From: Balaenoptera acutorostrata
Lineage: Eukaryota; Chordata; Mammalia; Artiodactyla; Balaenopteridae
Reading direction: 5' to 3'
Length of the DNA: 64,000 nt
Assembly: GCF_949987535.1 (NCBI RefSeq)
Contig: NC_080073.1
Coordinates: 26,780,116 to 26,844,115, forward strand
Shown here: piece by piece, positions 22,038-35,000 of the stretch
Numbering within the stretch: the stretch's first letter is position 1
Layout of the letters: each line of letters starts with the position of its first letter
Made by a program: the position numbers and the translations under genes
The notes under the pieces: generated by a model
What the model saw: the letters and a program-made list of their open reading frames with translations, nothing else
What the model was told of the DNA's origin: nothing
Database searches by the model: none

Positions 22038-23685
22038 GATATGTTCTGATTTCTAGCTCCAACCCGTCTGCACATGGCAGACACCAAAGCTAACCATGAT
22101 GAACTATAGCTCTTAGCTTTGAGGACCTAGAAGAATGAGGCTAAAGAAAGATGCTTTCAGAACATTACTGTCTTTAAAATTATGATTACGGGGAAAATTG
22201 TCCTTCAAGCATGCTGCATTATTTATGAACCAATTTCTTTTTAACTGACAATCTTAACTTATACTTAAAGTTGACACATTTCTGGATACATATCTGCCGT
22301 GTCAGAACTTTGGGGCCACATACATTAGAAAACCATGTGTACTATGTCTTTAGCTGTTTGTATTGCCATCAAGGATGGCTGCATACACTGGGTGTTTCCT
22401 ATTGTTTCCTGAATTTTATGTTCCATATGTAGCTGGGGGGAAAAATGTAGCATTGTGTGCATGAGTAACAAAGACATGACCAATTATGACAGTAGAAAAT
22501 TTCATTATTTCATTAGAGAAATAATTGCAAGCGGAGTTTGAACAGTGTAATGTGAATTTTAACCTCAATGTAATAAGATGAGAAAATTAATGAGGCTGTT
22601 CTAGAGTCCAGAGGTAGCCATGGCTCCAGTGGAGCCCAGTTGTGTTCTAATCGTGCTGGAAGAGTTAACATAATAGTTAGATCCACTTCTAATATTTTTC
22701 TCTTTTAACATATTCCGTCTAATATTTTCATTATTAGAGTGTAGCATTGTTTGTGGACTAGTGAGAGAATGAGAAGTAGAAATGTTACAGCTTCGAGGTA
22801 CATTTGGATGTTTAGCTGGTAGAATTCACTAGGATATAATTCTAATTTTGAGTCAGTAAGAATAAACTGTTCCTAAATTTTAATCAGAAGGTGTTAAGAG
22901 AGCAGTATTAGGAATAAAAGGCTTAAAAATACCATTCTAAAACTTAAGTAAAGTTGCTTTGAAAAATTTCATATGTTCCAAACTGTTTTGAAGCCGATGT
23001 TCCATGCTTCATAAATTCCATTTGCCATTATATTATTGAATTCCATTTTCATTCTCAGCACCATCATATTTAGACAATGGTAAGAGCTTAAACCTAAAAT
23101 AACCTCAACAAGTCCCCACATTGCAGACCAATATTCTAGAGCCCTGACCTTTATTTTACAAGGCTTTGTAGAGATCATCAAATAAGGAGAGATTCTGCGG
23201 TAGAGTCCATTGTTGAATTCGGGGGGAGAGGATCTTTGCATCATCATTGACCAGTGGTAAACCTCTGGTCAATTGAAAATGGTTTTTCTGGGCCATAGTT
23301 TCCCTCCCTTGACAGAAAACTCAATAAACAACTAATCTGTTTGTTTCCTGGGGTTACTGTTAGTATCACATGGAATGATGCACGACTTTGTCAACTTTAA
23401 GGAAGATGGAAAGGTGGTACCATTGGTCACTAAGTCTTGAACCAATTTAAGTTTTTCCAACAGGCTGATTCTTCATTTTAAAGAAAACCTAAAGATGAAA
23501 TCCTAAAATTCACGAATGTGAAAAATAGTTATGTACACTACTAAAACTTTTCTGGAGGTTTCCCTTGATAAATTTATTGTTTAATTCAATTTATAAAAAT
23601 ATGGGTTTGAAAGAAGAGCCCATTCCCTCTACCTGATTTATCTAACAGCTCTGCCCACTATCTAACATTTTCTTTTCTTTTGTTT
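22038..23685. other. Unique AT-rich DNA
   Basis: About 1.6 kb without a recognisable repeat or exon. The antisense 92-residue open frame at 22969-23247 has no known motif. Confidence 0.4.
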
Positions 23686-23689
23686 ATTA

Positions 23690-23815
23690 TTGCCCATCTC
23701 CACCCTGCTGAGTAACATGAAATACTGCTGCATCTCCAGTGCCTGGGAAAGTCCCTTGCACTTAGCAGAATCTTAATAAATGTTTGTTGAATGAATAAAT
23801 AAATGAATGAATGAA
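23690..23815 (+). repeat. L2 3' end
   Basis: CATCTCCAGTGCCTGGGAAA, then CTTAGCAGAATCTTAATAAA and TGTTTGTTGAATGAATAAAT, ending in AATGAATG units. Confidence 0.85.
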
Positions 23816-23964
23816 ATGATAAGATATACATGCTAAATTAAGTTAAACATCACTTCTAATGTATATCAAGTAGGTTTTTCTTTATAGCAACTAATCTATA
23901 ATTCCATAATTATGTCATGATAATATAGATAATTTGAGAGTACTGACTTTATGAAACTTCATTC

Positions 23965-24155
23965 AACAACCAATGATAATAATTACAATCTATTTAGTGT
24001 AGTACTCCATGCCACATACTTATATACACTATTGAGAACCTCACAAAAGCATCTCCCTCCTCCAATGGTGAGAATCCTTTCCTCATTTCACAGATGTTAA
24101 GTCACTTAATTAAAAATCACACAGCTAGTGGGGAATGGGAACCAGAATCTGAAAC
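23965..24155 (-). repeat. MIR SINE
   Basis: Reverse complement of MIR with TTTCCTCATTTCACAGATG and AATTAAAAATCACACAGCTA as landmarks. Confidence 0.75.
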
Positions 24156-24404
24156 CAAGGTCTGGATGGATCATTCCAGAGATAGTTCTTCCCAAAAGAG
24201 GATTCATTAAATGTAAAAATTAAATGTGATTTAATGTAATCTGATAATGTCTTTACTGCATCCTTGTTCTGGATAAGAACCTTAGGAAGGATATTCAATG
24301 TTAATCTGACAGTCATTTTCTCCTGGTGTTTGAAGACATCGTTACACTATGTATTTTGGCATTTATTGCTGTTCTGAGAAGTCTACTTTCAATCTAGGCA
24401 TCAT

Positions 24405-24850
24405 TTTAAATGAATTCCCCAGGTGATTCTGATATAGGTGGTCCACGGACCACAGTAGCAAAAACAATTCTGGAGATAAAAGAGAGACTCAGAGCTTCTA
24501 CAGAACCTTCCCCCACAACAGCTCCAGGCTCTTCCATGGGATGACCCATGATCCCATCCACGAGGAGGGTTGAAGTCATCCCCATTGAAGACACAGAGCA
24601 AAGAAAATCTGGGGAGATCAAACAACTGGTCAGTTAGTATCACAACCAGAGCTGAAAGCTGAAAGCCCAGTCTCTTAACTTGTTCTAGAGCTGAGCTTGT
24701 GAAACTTAACTGTGCATGTGAAGCATATGGAGATCACCTAAATGTGGATTTCAGTACTCAGTAGGTCTGGGGTGTAACTGGAGAGTCTGCATTTCTAACA
24801 AGCTCCCAGGCGATGCTGGTCCTCAGTCCATGCTTTGAATAGGAAGTTGT
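24405..24850 (+). repeat. MER5A-type DNA transposon relics around a MIR-like piece
   Basis: 24690-24850 matches MER5A (hAT-Charlie, non-autonomous): TCAGTAGGTCTGGGGTGTAA, TCTGCATTTCTAACAAGCTC, CCAGGCGATGCTGGTCCTC. 24405-24460 is a second MER5A-like end (CCCCAGGTGATTCTGATATA, then GGTCCACGGACCACAG). About 24590-24680 resembles a reversed MIR. Confidence 0.7.
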
Positions 24851-25074
24851 AGAAGCAGCTGGTTGTCCCCCTTGGAATATGCTTAAGGATTAAGCATATG
24901 TAAGGACACAACACTCCCGGTCCCACAAGCTCCAATTTACTCCAAGAAGGATCACTGTATTTCTTACTCAGATGCACATTAACATAACCCTCTCTGTCCC
25001 CATTCTAGAGTATTTTCCAGAATAGGAACCAAATGAGGAATGTCCTAATCAGCCTTTCACAGGTTATCATCGTG

Positions 25075-25325
25075 TCTAAGAGCCCAGGCTTGGGGTCAAA
25101 CACACCTAAGCTATAGTCTCAGAATCACCACTCATAAAATTTGTGACCTTGTGACCTTGGACAAGTGGCTCAGGCTCTCTACATCTCCTTTTCCCCACCT
25201 TGAAAATACTAATAGCAATCCCTCAGGATGCTGTTGGGAAGGTTCAGACTGTGTGAGATGCAGAGCACAGTGCCTGGTAAACAGTAAGCGCTGTCTAAAC
25301 GTCAGCTACGTGAACTCTTAGCATC
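25075..25325 (+). repeat. MIR SINE, nearly full length
   Basis: TGTGACCTTGGACAAGTGGC, then CTCCTTTTCCCCACCTTGAA and CACAGTGCCTGGTAAACAGT, with GTAAGCGCTGTCTAAACG at the end. Confidence 0.9.
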
Positions 25326-25424
25326 ATGTTGTGTGACTCTCATTCCAATATTCCTAGGCTTATGAAAGGAGTCCAAGCTTTTCAGGATTTTATGAGCTCT
25401 AATCCTTCCCTCTTCAAACCCCCT

Positions 25425-25745
25425 CAAAGAGTTATTATGAGGATTAAATGAATTAATATGCATGAAACACTTGGAGCTGTGCCTGTCACATAATTAGTAC
25501 CCAAGATGGCTTAGCTTTTATTTTTAGCCCTTACTACAATGATAATTAAGTCACCTTTGAGGGATTTTTAAATTGCCTCTTCCCTCATTACACTGCAAAT
25601 CTTAGGAGAGTAGGGACTACATCTGTTTTAGTCACCTCTGTATCCTACATCTTAACACTGTGCCTAGCACACAGTTGCTGCTCAATAAATATACAGTAGA
25701 AACATAAATGAATGAGTGTGAGAACAAATGAATGAGTGAATGATT
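25425..25745 (+). repeat. MIR 3' part followed by L2 3' end
   Basis: 25425-25505 is a MIR 3' half (TTATTATGAGGATTAAATGA, GTGCCTGTCACATAATTAGT). 25530-25745 is an L2 3' end (AGGAGAGTAGGGACTACATC, CACTGTGCCTAGCACACAGT, CTCAATAAATATACAG) ending in AATGAATGAG-type units. Confidence 0.85.
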
Positions 25746-26689
25746 GAGAAAACATGCTTGCCTTCCTGAAGAGATCCACAGGGGAAAAAAAAGCCTTGAG
25801 AAACACTCTCTTACAGTGTAGAGGCAGTTGGAGAGAGAGAAGGCAAGCATATTGGGAAACTGGTCTGGGGGAGGGTTGGAGGCGATGTCTTCCAAACTCC
25901 TCGGAGGATGAGGAATTTATAAATACCACTCAGAGGAAAGAGGTGAGTCGAGGGAAGGAGACTGGGAGAGGGCTGCCAGCAGATAATGCTCCTGGAAAAA
26001 ATACCAGCTAACCAAGTTTTTGGATCAAATGTGTCAGGAGATGCTCTGAGGTAAATAAAATATGAGAAATGAGAAACCTTTGAATTTCCTACATCAGGGG
26101 CTAATGAGAAACTCAGGGTGGGCAGCAGGAGGCTTTCCCTGAGCTTTGATCCTTAGGGAGGAAAAAACTGGGATTTGTCAATTCGCCTGAGGAGCTCTCT
26201 CAGGTGGAGAGAGAAGAGGGTTAAGGTCACACAATATTAGGTCAGAGATCATGTCAACCCCCCTCTTCCCAACCCATCATAACGAATGGATTATGCCTGG
26301 ACAGATGGCAGGGAAAGGCTTCCGAGGAAGTTGAAAGGGAAACACAGAAGCATTCCCTGAGCTGAGCTGATCACAGGGAATTGCTTTATCCATATTGCAT
26401 TTGGTTTTATTATAGTTATTCTTCAGTGAAGATACTCTGTCTCTGCAATTTATAATATGGACATAAATCTCTGCTTGAGATAGAATTACCCATCAAACCA
26501 TTGATAAGACTACTTTAGACCCATCCCATAACTGCAGTCATTTTCTTGGTAGACTGGGGAAACATTCCCCCTCACCTCATGCACACATCAAGGGCACCTA
26601 GTGAAAACTGACAGCAGAATGAACTTTGATTACAGAGGGAAGGACATAATGATACAATCGTCTAGGCCCACGTGGTCTCAAAAGGGTTT
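25746..26689. other. Unique purine-rich DNA
   Basis: No repeat family or exon was recognised. Open frames on both strands around 25632-26011 overlap the L2 end. Confidence 0.35.
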
Positions 26690-26830
26690 TCTCATATCAT
26701 TTATGAGAGCAATCCTCTCCAGAACTCTGGGGAGGGGACCCATTATTTCCATTTTACAGATGTAGAGACTGAGGCCCAGAGAAGACTAATGAATTGTCTA
26801 AGACCATGAGTGGCAGAGCCAGGATCTGGA
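26690..26830 (-). repeat. MIR SINE
   Basis: TTTCCATTTTACAGATGTAG, AGACTGAGGCCCAGAGAAGA and GAGTGGCAGAGCCAGGATCT are reversed MIR core. The 123-residue open frame at 26810-27181 begins in this MIR, so its start codon is repeat-derived. Confidence 0.85.
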
Positions 26831-27879
26831 TCTATTTCCTCTCATTCTAAGTTCAGTTCTTTAAGACAATGCAGGCAGAAGATAGCTTTCTTGATGGGCA
26901 TTCTGCCAGAGCAATATGCTTGGAATGCCTCTTATCTTGGCAAAAGCCACAAAGGTCTCAATAGTGACAGATACCTTTTAAAAGTTCATCAGATGATGAA
27001 GGATGTGGGCCCAGGTACAGTTGGAGGCCTTCTCCTGGGAAAGCCCTGCATCTATCCAAGCTCAGGAGTACGTGTGATGAGCACCATTGCAAATTACTAC
27101 CTGTCTTTAATGTGTTCCAGATTCGTGTCCACAACTCTTTTAAGATCCATCCAGGAGCTCAATGTCTCCTGTAGCCTCTAATGAGGCTGAAATATGGTTA
27201 AACTAACCCCGAAGATTCTTGGGTGTACCCAATTCAAAATCTAGGGTCCAATCTCACGCACTCTGACTTCTGGTGATAACCCAGAACACACACATTTCTG
27301 GTATGTGCCAGATCCATAAACTGGCCTTTCTCCATTTGAAATGATTCTTCAGCTCATTGGATTGGAAGTACATTGAGCTCTGCTTTTATCATCCTTCTGT
27401 ACTGATCTCACCATAAGGCCTGCAGAAACACAACTCACCTTTCAGGGCTTCAATTTTCTGACTTAAAGAAATTAAGGTTTAATGTTTTACTGTCACTGGC
27501 AAGAGGTCAGATGGTTTGAGGATGTCATCTCTTCCTGCTGGGATGCTGACTCATACAGTAGGTACATCTGACTTCAAAGCCCGTGCCCCATCCACTCTGC
27601 TGGACTGATCTCTTGAGCTTCCTGTGGTTTTTGTGATGTATCACTCCACATTCCTTGAACTACTGAGGATGGGAATGAAGAAGGGATGCTGCTATTTGCT
27701 ATTTGCACTAAGAGTGCAAAACCACCCAGTTAACAAATACTTAGTAAGGAGCCAAGCCTGTGGACCTCCATCCACGGCTACATTGCTATTATTTCCAGTA
27801 CAGTCTCAAAGAGAGAGTGTGCTTTAAAAATATTTACCTTGGTTTTCTCATTAAATTTTATAACTCTGTAGAAAAACAC
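26831..27879. other. Unique DNA
   Basis: Nothing recognised beyond the tail of the MIR-initiated open frame noted just upstream. Confidence 0.35.
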
Positions 27880-28100
27880 TGGATTTTTGTGTCAGGACAT
27901 CTGAGTATGAATCTAAGCTCTATCCGCTATTAGTTGCAAGAATTTGGGCATATAACAATTCTAAATGTCCATTTATTCATCTGTTAAAAGGTTACAGTAT
28001 TTTCCTGTTGCCTCATTTGTTGATTGCTGGAATCAAATGAGACAAAATGTAAGGCAAATGAACATGGTAAAGTGTTATACAGAAGGGATATAATAGTAAT
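27880..28100 (+). repeat. MIR SINE
   Basis: Follows MIR order from GGATTTTTGTGTCAGGACAT through AATTTGGGCATATAACAATT to AATCAAATGAGACAAAATG and AAAGTGTTATACAGAAGGG. Diverged. Confidence 0.7.
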
Positions 28101-28289
28101 AAAAAAAAAAAGACTTAGAGATGCCTTACTTGTCTTTGTTAGACAAGTTGTACAGAATATTTGGGGAAACCACTGAAAAATCCTGGAGTTAACCATGTAG
28201 CAGTGTATCTGAAAGTCAGAGAAGTAGAAATGCTAAAGGAAGATTCGGTCAAAGCTGGTGGTTATTACTCAGTTTCTTGCAAGGTTTTA

Positions 28290-28485
28290 ACTAGGGATTA
28301 TCTGGCATTGTCTGGAGATAATTTTGGTTCTTACAACTTGGTGGGTTGGCGGGGCACTTGGCTACTGACATCTAGTGGGTAGAGGCAAGGGATGCTGCAA
28401 AACACCCTGCAATGCTTATAACAGCCCCACATCAATGAATTATTGGGGCCAAAATGTTAGTAGTGTTGAAGTTGAGAACTCCTGG
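28290..28485 (+). repeat. MER20 DNA transposon relic
   Basis: ATCTGGCATTGTCTGGAGAT, GACATCTAGTGGGTAGAGGC, AAGGGATGCTGCAAAACACC and GTAGTGTTGAAGTTGAGAAC follow the MER20 consensus (hAT-Charlie, non-autonomous). About 195 bp, close to full length. Confidence 0.88.
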
Positions 28486-28576
28486 CCTACTAGAAGTTGC
28501 TTGAGTTCAGAAACTAGTATACCGTATTTATTCCTGTGTTCTAGCACCTAGTGCTGCACTTGGCACAAAGTGGACA

Positions 28577-28628
<52 letters not shown>

Positions 28629-28655
28629 TGAATAAATGAACAAGTGAATGAACAC
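28486..28655 (+). repeat. L2 3' end interrupted by (AT)n
   Basis: CTAGCACCTAGTGCTGCACT, then TTGGCACAAAGTGGACACC, is an L2 3' end. The element resumes as TGAATAAATGAACAAGTGAA after the AT run. Confidence 0.75.
28579..28626. repeat. (AT)24 microsatellite
   Basis: A perfect 48-bp AT repeat inside the L2 end. Confidence 0.99.
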
Positions 28656-29114
28656 CCACAGAGAACCCGATAATGCCAGTTAGAACTAATTCATACTGCC
28701 AGTGCAAGTCTTATTTCCTCTAGGCACCCTCTCTGTCTACTCTTCTAGCTTCTTTACTCTTCTGTCCTGTTGTAGCTTCATCCCTCTTTCCTCCTCCCAA
28801 CATCGGGCAAGAGTGAGAACAGCGTATCAAATCTGAGGATGCCTTGTAGCGATAAATAGTGTTTAGAAGGCACAACTACAAGACTTCCCCTGGCTCCCCA
28901 CCTTCAGACCACTCCATTTCAGCCAGACGAATAATCACATCAGTAAATAAATGGATTCACTCTCTGAAGGAAATGGATTCCTTCACTGAGCATAAACAGA
29001 CAGGACCAAAAGCACATATTTCCTGCAAATGTCTTACTAGAACAGTTCAATTATGCTTTTAAAAAGACACATCCTGAGCCATGAAAAAGAAACTAGGTTT
29101 AGATGAGAAAAAGG

Positions 29115-29245
29115 AAAATGAAGGCATTTAGTTCTGGGAGCACAGATATTATGTCTATCTGTTCATCACGGCATCTCCGAAACCTAGCATGGTACCTGGC
29201 ACTTGGTAAGCATCCTTAAATATTTGCTGAATGCAAGAATAGCCT
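29115..29245 (+). repeat. L2 3' end
   Basis: GCATGGTACCTGGCACTTGG, then TAAGCATCCTTAAATATTTG and CTGAATGCAAGAATA. Confidence 0.8.
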
Positions 29246-31834
29246 GGTGAAGTCAACACTCCAAGCCTTCCCTCAAATCTGCCCCCAGTTAAAAAAAATT
29301 ATTTTTTGGTCTCAACCATTCAATTTCATAGGAAGGCACATTGAATGTCATAGGGTTTGAAAAATTATATCCCGTTTCTTCCCTTATCCAAAGCTAGATA
29401 AAGATATACGGGTTCATCATTGAGAGGTAGATGTCACTATGGTGACTTGAAAAGTCCTCAAGTAATAATCTATATTGGGCACAAATGTTCTTAAAGCCAT
29501 TTTTTACCAGAAATAAAACAAGTCTAAAATATTTGTCATATCTTTGCCAGAAAGCCTACACAGAGACAATGTGTGGTAATTTGGGAGGATTTAAAGATTC
29601 TGTAAGCAGGGCTAGAGAAGTCACATGGGGACTATCAATAGAAGCCTTTTACCCCCAGACTCCCAGTCCCCCCAAAAAACCCTAATGAAATGATTACCCC
29701 CTCACATTTGGCCAACCCAAAGCTCCACAGTGAACTGATTGCCCTGTGTTGGGAATAAGCTTTCCAGAAACCGTAGTGGAATGCGTTTGAAGTTGCCCAG
29801 GAACCATTTTCCATTAAGACTTTTGGCTAGAATCTGTTCAAAAATGATCACTGTAAAATATATTAATTATGCAGATCCATTAGTCTGCAGAGTAGAGTGA
29901 CTGAGGTGCTTCCATTTTCAACTCATCCCTAATCTTTAAACATTTAAAGGCACACCAATGACCAAGAGCCTCTTCTAGAGGATTGAATGCCTCATGTGTT
30001 CCTTTCAGGCTCAAAATCCTCCCTGATTCCATCTTCTTAGACAAGGATGGCACAGGACCACCAGCTCTGTTTGTACACCAGCTTAGAATGTTTGATGACA
30101 AATTCAAGCCTCGTCCCACGCTCATTATGTCTTAACACCAGATGCTATTCCTGCATACTCAATAGATCATTTTTAAGCTCTTAAGGATCAACTTGATTAA
30201 GTACACACATCCACAGCCAAAGAAAAGGCAGAAGGAAATGTAGGTAAGATGAAAGACAATCTCTACTGTGATTTATTTTGGATTTGGTCTCCTCTCGGAA
30301 GAAAGCTCTATCTTGTAGATGGAGACTGACATACAGATATGCTTTATAAAATTGTCTCTAAGTTTAGTTTTAAGGAATAAGCCTATATTTCATGAACGCT
30401 GTGGATGAGTACAACATATTTCTTTAAAGTAAAAGTGCTCATTTGATGACTGTTAATATATTTAAAACTCTCATAAATGCTGGTGGAAAACGCAGATTGA
30501 TTTAAATTTCTTTATCCTGACTGGCTCTAATACCACAGTCTCTGATTAAACCATCCAATTATTATTTTTTAAGAGCAAGAAAAAGAGGTCAATAAGTTTT
30601 GCCTCTGACAAAAATGACTATCATTTTGGAAACACATCTTACTGAGTACTGCACTCTGATCTCTTTAATTTTCTCTACACCAGGAGTAATCCAAAAGCTA
30701 TCACTATTAGATGCCGCAGACCACACCAAGAAGTCAATATTGTGTCAACACTTCAAAACTGGACTCTTAATGCTCCCAATTTGGGATGGGGTGTTTTTGT
30801 TGGTTTGTTTGTTCATTTGTGTTTTTAGATCCCTCTGGTTTGGGGTGAAATAGAGCAAAAGTGTCCTAAGCTAGGCGCTCTCTTCTAGCAACATTTTCAT
30901 CACTCACAATCCTTTCTCTCTCACTGAGGGAAGAAAATGCAGCATTTCACAGGCTCACCTCATGACGGGTGTGCCCTGCTTCTAGTCTGAAAACTGCCAG
31001 TGGAGGAGAAATTTCAAACATATTGATTCTACTCAGTTGCATTTTCCTCCTAGAAGATCCAGTTGAATTTTATTGGCTTAAATGGATATCAAATGGAGAG
31101 TTCAGTGCTCAGGTGCAAAAGAATGCATCTGGGGCCTCTGAATTTCAACTTTGTCACACTTCTCAGCATGCTTATCGGCAGCTGTTTTCATTTTTTAATT
31201 ACCCAGGTGGTATAGGCGCTTTGCAATATTCTACCTGAAGGGCCAGGTCAGTGCTTTCCAGCTGGCCACAAAGTGCAAGAAACGCATGCTGGGGGTGAGT
31301 AAAAAAAAAAAAAGGTGAGAATTCTACAAAGTCTCCACAAATACATCAATTCAGTAGCAACTGCTTTTTATATTTTGCATCAGTGATAAACCAGATACCT
31401 TGAGGTATTGATATGTGTGTTATCATCACATCTTAATTTTGACTCTAGGTTCGAAAGATTGAAAACCAAAGGGATGGATTTCTTGTGATCAATTAAAAAA
31501 AGCTACCTTAATTCAGCCACTTCTGCATATAGCTCTCCCTAGACTGGCTCCCTCTTGTCAGATCCACATCTTTAGAGTTGAGTGGAAATACAATGCACAC
31601 TCTCTAGTTACAAACACATAATTAGCTTGGAGTCACAAAAGCAGAGCCTGAGAAGGAGGCTATGTAGCTTCAGAGGGGGGAAAAGCACTAATGAAAATAT
31701 GGTGTAAAAAAAAATATGGTGTGTTATGGTACGCCCCTGCAAATCACTGCAGACTAGGAGTTGGCTGTAGATTGCACTGATGAAGTGAAACCCTGGCTGA
31801 GGGGAGAGATGAAGAGCTTGACTCTGGAATGAGC
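29246..31834. other. Long unique stretch
   Basis: About 2.6 kb with no recognised repeat, exon or RNA gene apart from an A13-type run near 31300. The longest plus-strand open frames (84 and 89 residues, at 30599-30853 and 30969-31238) have no known motif. Confidence 0.4.
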
Positions 31835-32035
31835 CTGTCTGGCTCTGAGTTTCATCATTATCACTGTGTTGCCACAAACAAATGGCACACTTGCCCTCTG
31901 TCTCCGTTTTCTTGTCTGTAAGACGGGGATTTATCTGTAAATCTCCCTCCTGGGATGGCTGTGAAGATTCAAGGAAACAAGCCACGTAAAATGCTTAGCA
32001 CAGTGCCAGGCATATAGTAGGTATTTACTAAATGG
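31835..32035 (+). repeat. MIR SINE
   Basis: CTGTCTCCGTTTTCTTGTCT, GTAAGACGGGGATTTATCTG, TGCTTAGCACAGTGCCAGGC and ATATAGTAGGTATTTACTAA. Confidence 0.9.
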
Positions 32036-35000
32036 AAATGACGACTGCATTCCTCATCTTGCTAAAAAGAATAAGTGGTCTCATCGCGAAATCAAAATTC
32101 CCTTTGTTATTCTCCCCTACATGGCACAGATTTTTATTCCTTTGAAGAGATTACAACAGTTTTGGGGGTAATGGCATTCTGGACTTTTCCAAAGGGATGC
32201 TTTCAAGACCAGGCACGTTCATCCTAAATCACACAAAAGGTCTTGACCTCTTCAAGATACAGACGCCCCACTGTCCTTCCTATATCAGTGGGTGCGAGCC
32301 TGCTGGGAGCCCTAACAGTTTTGTAAACTGACAACCCGCAGGACAAGACAGATGCTTTCACCTGCAGGGTGCCCCCCCACCCCCAGATCTGCATTCATTT
32401 CTGTTACCAAACAGCTTCAGAGGATGATCAACTCCGTTTACAGCTAGCGGCTTTGTACATAACCTGTTAATGACAGCCATGTAAGGAGAAGGATGACAAA
32501 AATATTAAGGGATGTTGGGGGAGTGGGTGTTTGGGGAGACAAAGACAGATGTTCAGTGCTGTTGAGTTTCCTTAGCGGTAAATGCCAACAGCCCAAGGAT
32601 AGAAGTTTTCTTTTTTCAACAAACTACCAACTAAGGAACACTTGGTTCTTGTGAGGGTTTATGGCATCTAAGGCTGTTATAAGGAACATGCTTCTTGTGA
32701 CCAGTAAGAGGCAATGTAAGTTCATATGGGTTTAGAAGATTTTTTTAAAAATGTATAATAGTTTATTACCATACATTCAAATGAATACCTTAAATGTAGT
32801 CTTATTTTCTTAAAATTTTTACTGGAGGATTTTTGAGGCTGAACTCAATTAACCAAAATTCAAAATTCTGTTTGTCAGAATGAGTAGTTCCATTCCAGCT
32901 TGCAAAGGGTGTGTGAGGGGCAGAATGCCCAAAAGAAGTAGACGTGAGGACCACATTCCTAGATTCCCAGACACTAGTGTTTCCATGAGCTGCCCCTAGA
33001 TTACTTCAGGATCTGAATCATTGCCCTTCCGAAAAAGAATTCTATGCCTTAGAGGTCTAGACACACATGACGTTCCTAACTTTACTTGCAAAATCTCTGA
33101 AGAATAGATAGTCAGACCCCCTCTTGCTTCTTATTCAGTGGTGCCTTTAACTTTCATTATAAATATATTCTCTAATCCATTTCACCATGAAAAAGACTAC
33201 GCAGATTTGTTGATTGTGTAACAAAAAGAGAAGATGAAAACCTCAGTTTATTTCCATTAGAGCAATTATTTAATCATCCAATCATCTCGGTCTAGGATAA
33301 TTATATTGACAGACTTTCTCTCAGACTTCTGAATTAACAACAAAGAATTCAGATCCTCTAACACTCTGGAAAAACAGATAGAAAAAAAGCAGTTAACCAG
33401 GTAATGCCTTTAAAAATCATAACTAGCAGTGGTGAGCAGATCACGGTATGGCACTAGTTTGAATTGAATAACAGCAACTTTTCTCTTGATCAGCGTCAGA
33501 TACAGAAACATGAGAGCCAGGGCTGGGCATCTGACAGACGGTGGCACAAACACACAGTGCAAGGACAGACAGAAGAGAAGCAACAGCCACTTGTGATTAG
33601 ATCTTTTCACGGAATTCTAGAGATGTACTCTAATGATCTGAACACTTTTCATAAATTCAGTTCTTTTAAAGGTGCACATACCTCATCTTAGAGGAAACTC
33701 ATCTCATCCATTCTACCCTGGCTTAAGGCCTCATGAAATTAGCACACCTCTGCTTGGCACAGCACAAAATATTTGGTAGCTATTTATGGAGTTTACGAAA
33801 TTCTTGCTCTGACATTGAGGAAGAAACTTTAATTAAAATGATATGCAGATTATGGCACAATGAACATACTTAAGACATTAAACACTCCCGGTGGGAGGCA
33901 GAATGACATTACATTTTTATGAAGCCAAATGTAAGTTTGCTTAAATAGTTTCCTTACTATGTTCAGAGGAACCCAGCGCATCCTTCAACAACTAAGGTAA
34001 GCATCACACTATTACACAGCAGAGCTCTTTGGCTTAAACAGATGAATACGAGCAAGCAAAGTAAGAAAAAAAAAAGACATTATCTCTAAAGATTTCAGAA
34101 AATGATATTTGGAAAGATACGTGACTGTACAGTCTAAATCTATGCAAACACACAGACACACACACACACACCCCACCCCCAGCCAGCTGTAAATCAAGAG
34201 AGATATAAACTTACCGGAGCAAATATCACCATACACATTTACAAAAGAATTGATAATCCAACTTCCCTCTCCTGAAAGAAGATAGAGGCTCTCTCATACT
34301 AAAAATCAAGCTTCTCTGTCCACAGCACGAGCCACTGGTCCCTCTTTTTATGAAGCAAAGGAGGAGAACAAGAAAATCAATGAGGAGGGTAAGTGAGATG
34401 TTATACCAATCAGGTAGCAGCTTCTGCCTTATTTGCAGAGAGATGGCAAAACGGTCATATTATTAGACAGTGACAACCCACAGCCGAAGTACGGCAACCT
34501 GATACTTCCCTCTGGTGAAAGGCTGCCTGCTTTTTGGGAGGTGGTTACCATCCCACACTTGGCTCTTTGCTCCCAACTGCAAGGGCAGGACCGGCTGCTT
34601 TGAGCAAGCCAGCTGCATCACCCAGGGAGCACCATCTCCCCCTTGAATCTGCAAGCTCCCTTCTCCCTCCACCCAGTGCTTAAAAACAAACTGGGAAATC
34701 AAAAGGAGCTGGGATTTTGTGTGTCCGGGGTGCGTGGGGGAAGTGGTGGTTTTAGAAAATCCTTATGAATAGATTTGCATAGATTAAGGAGATGTGTATA
34801 CGTTTACTTAGAAAAAATTGCCCTCGTTTTTATGGAAGTGCCTGGATACGATGCCTGATGCCCATTTGGGAAATTCATACACCACCCATAAATAATCACT
34901 AAGGCGATGGTACCTGAAGACAGGCTTTTCGGGCTCTGGCAACTGGGGAAGGGACGAATTATGACTCGGTTGCCTACTCGTCCCAGGAGTGTGACTTAAA

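Noticed and set aside
26810..27181. 123-residue open frame
   Set aside because: The start codon lies in a MIR. No recognisable domain, and no splice-site framework could be supported.
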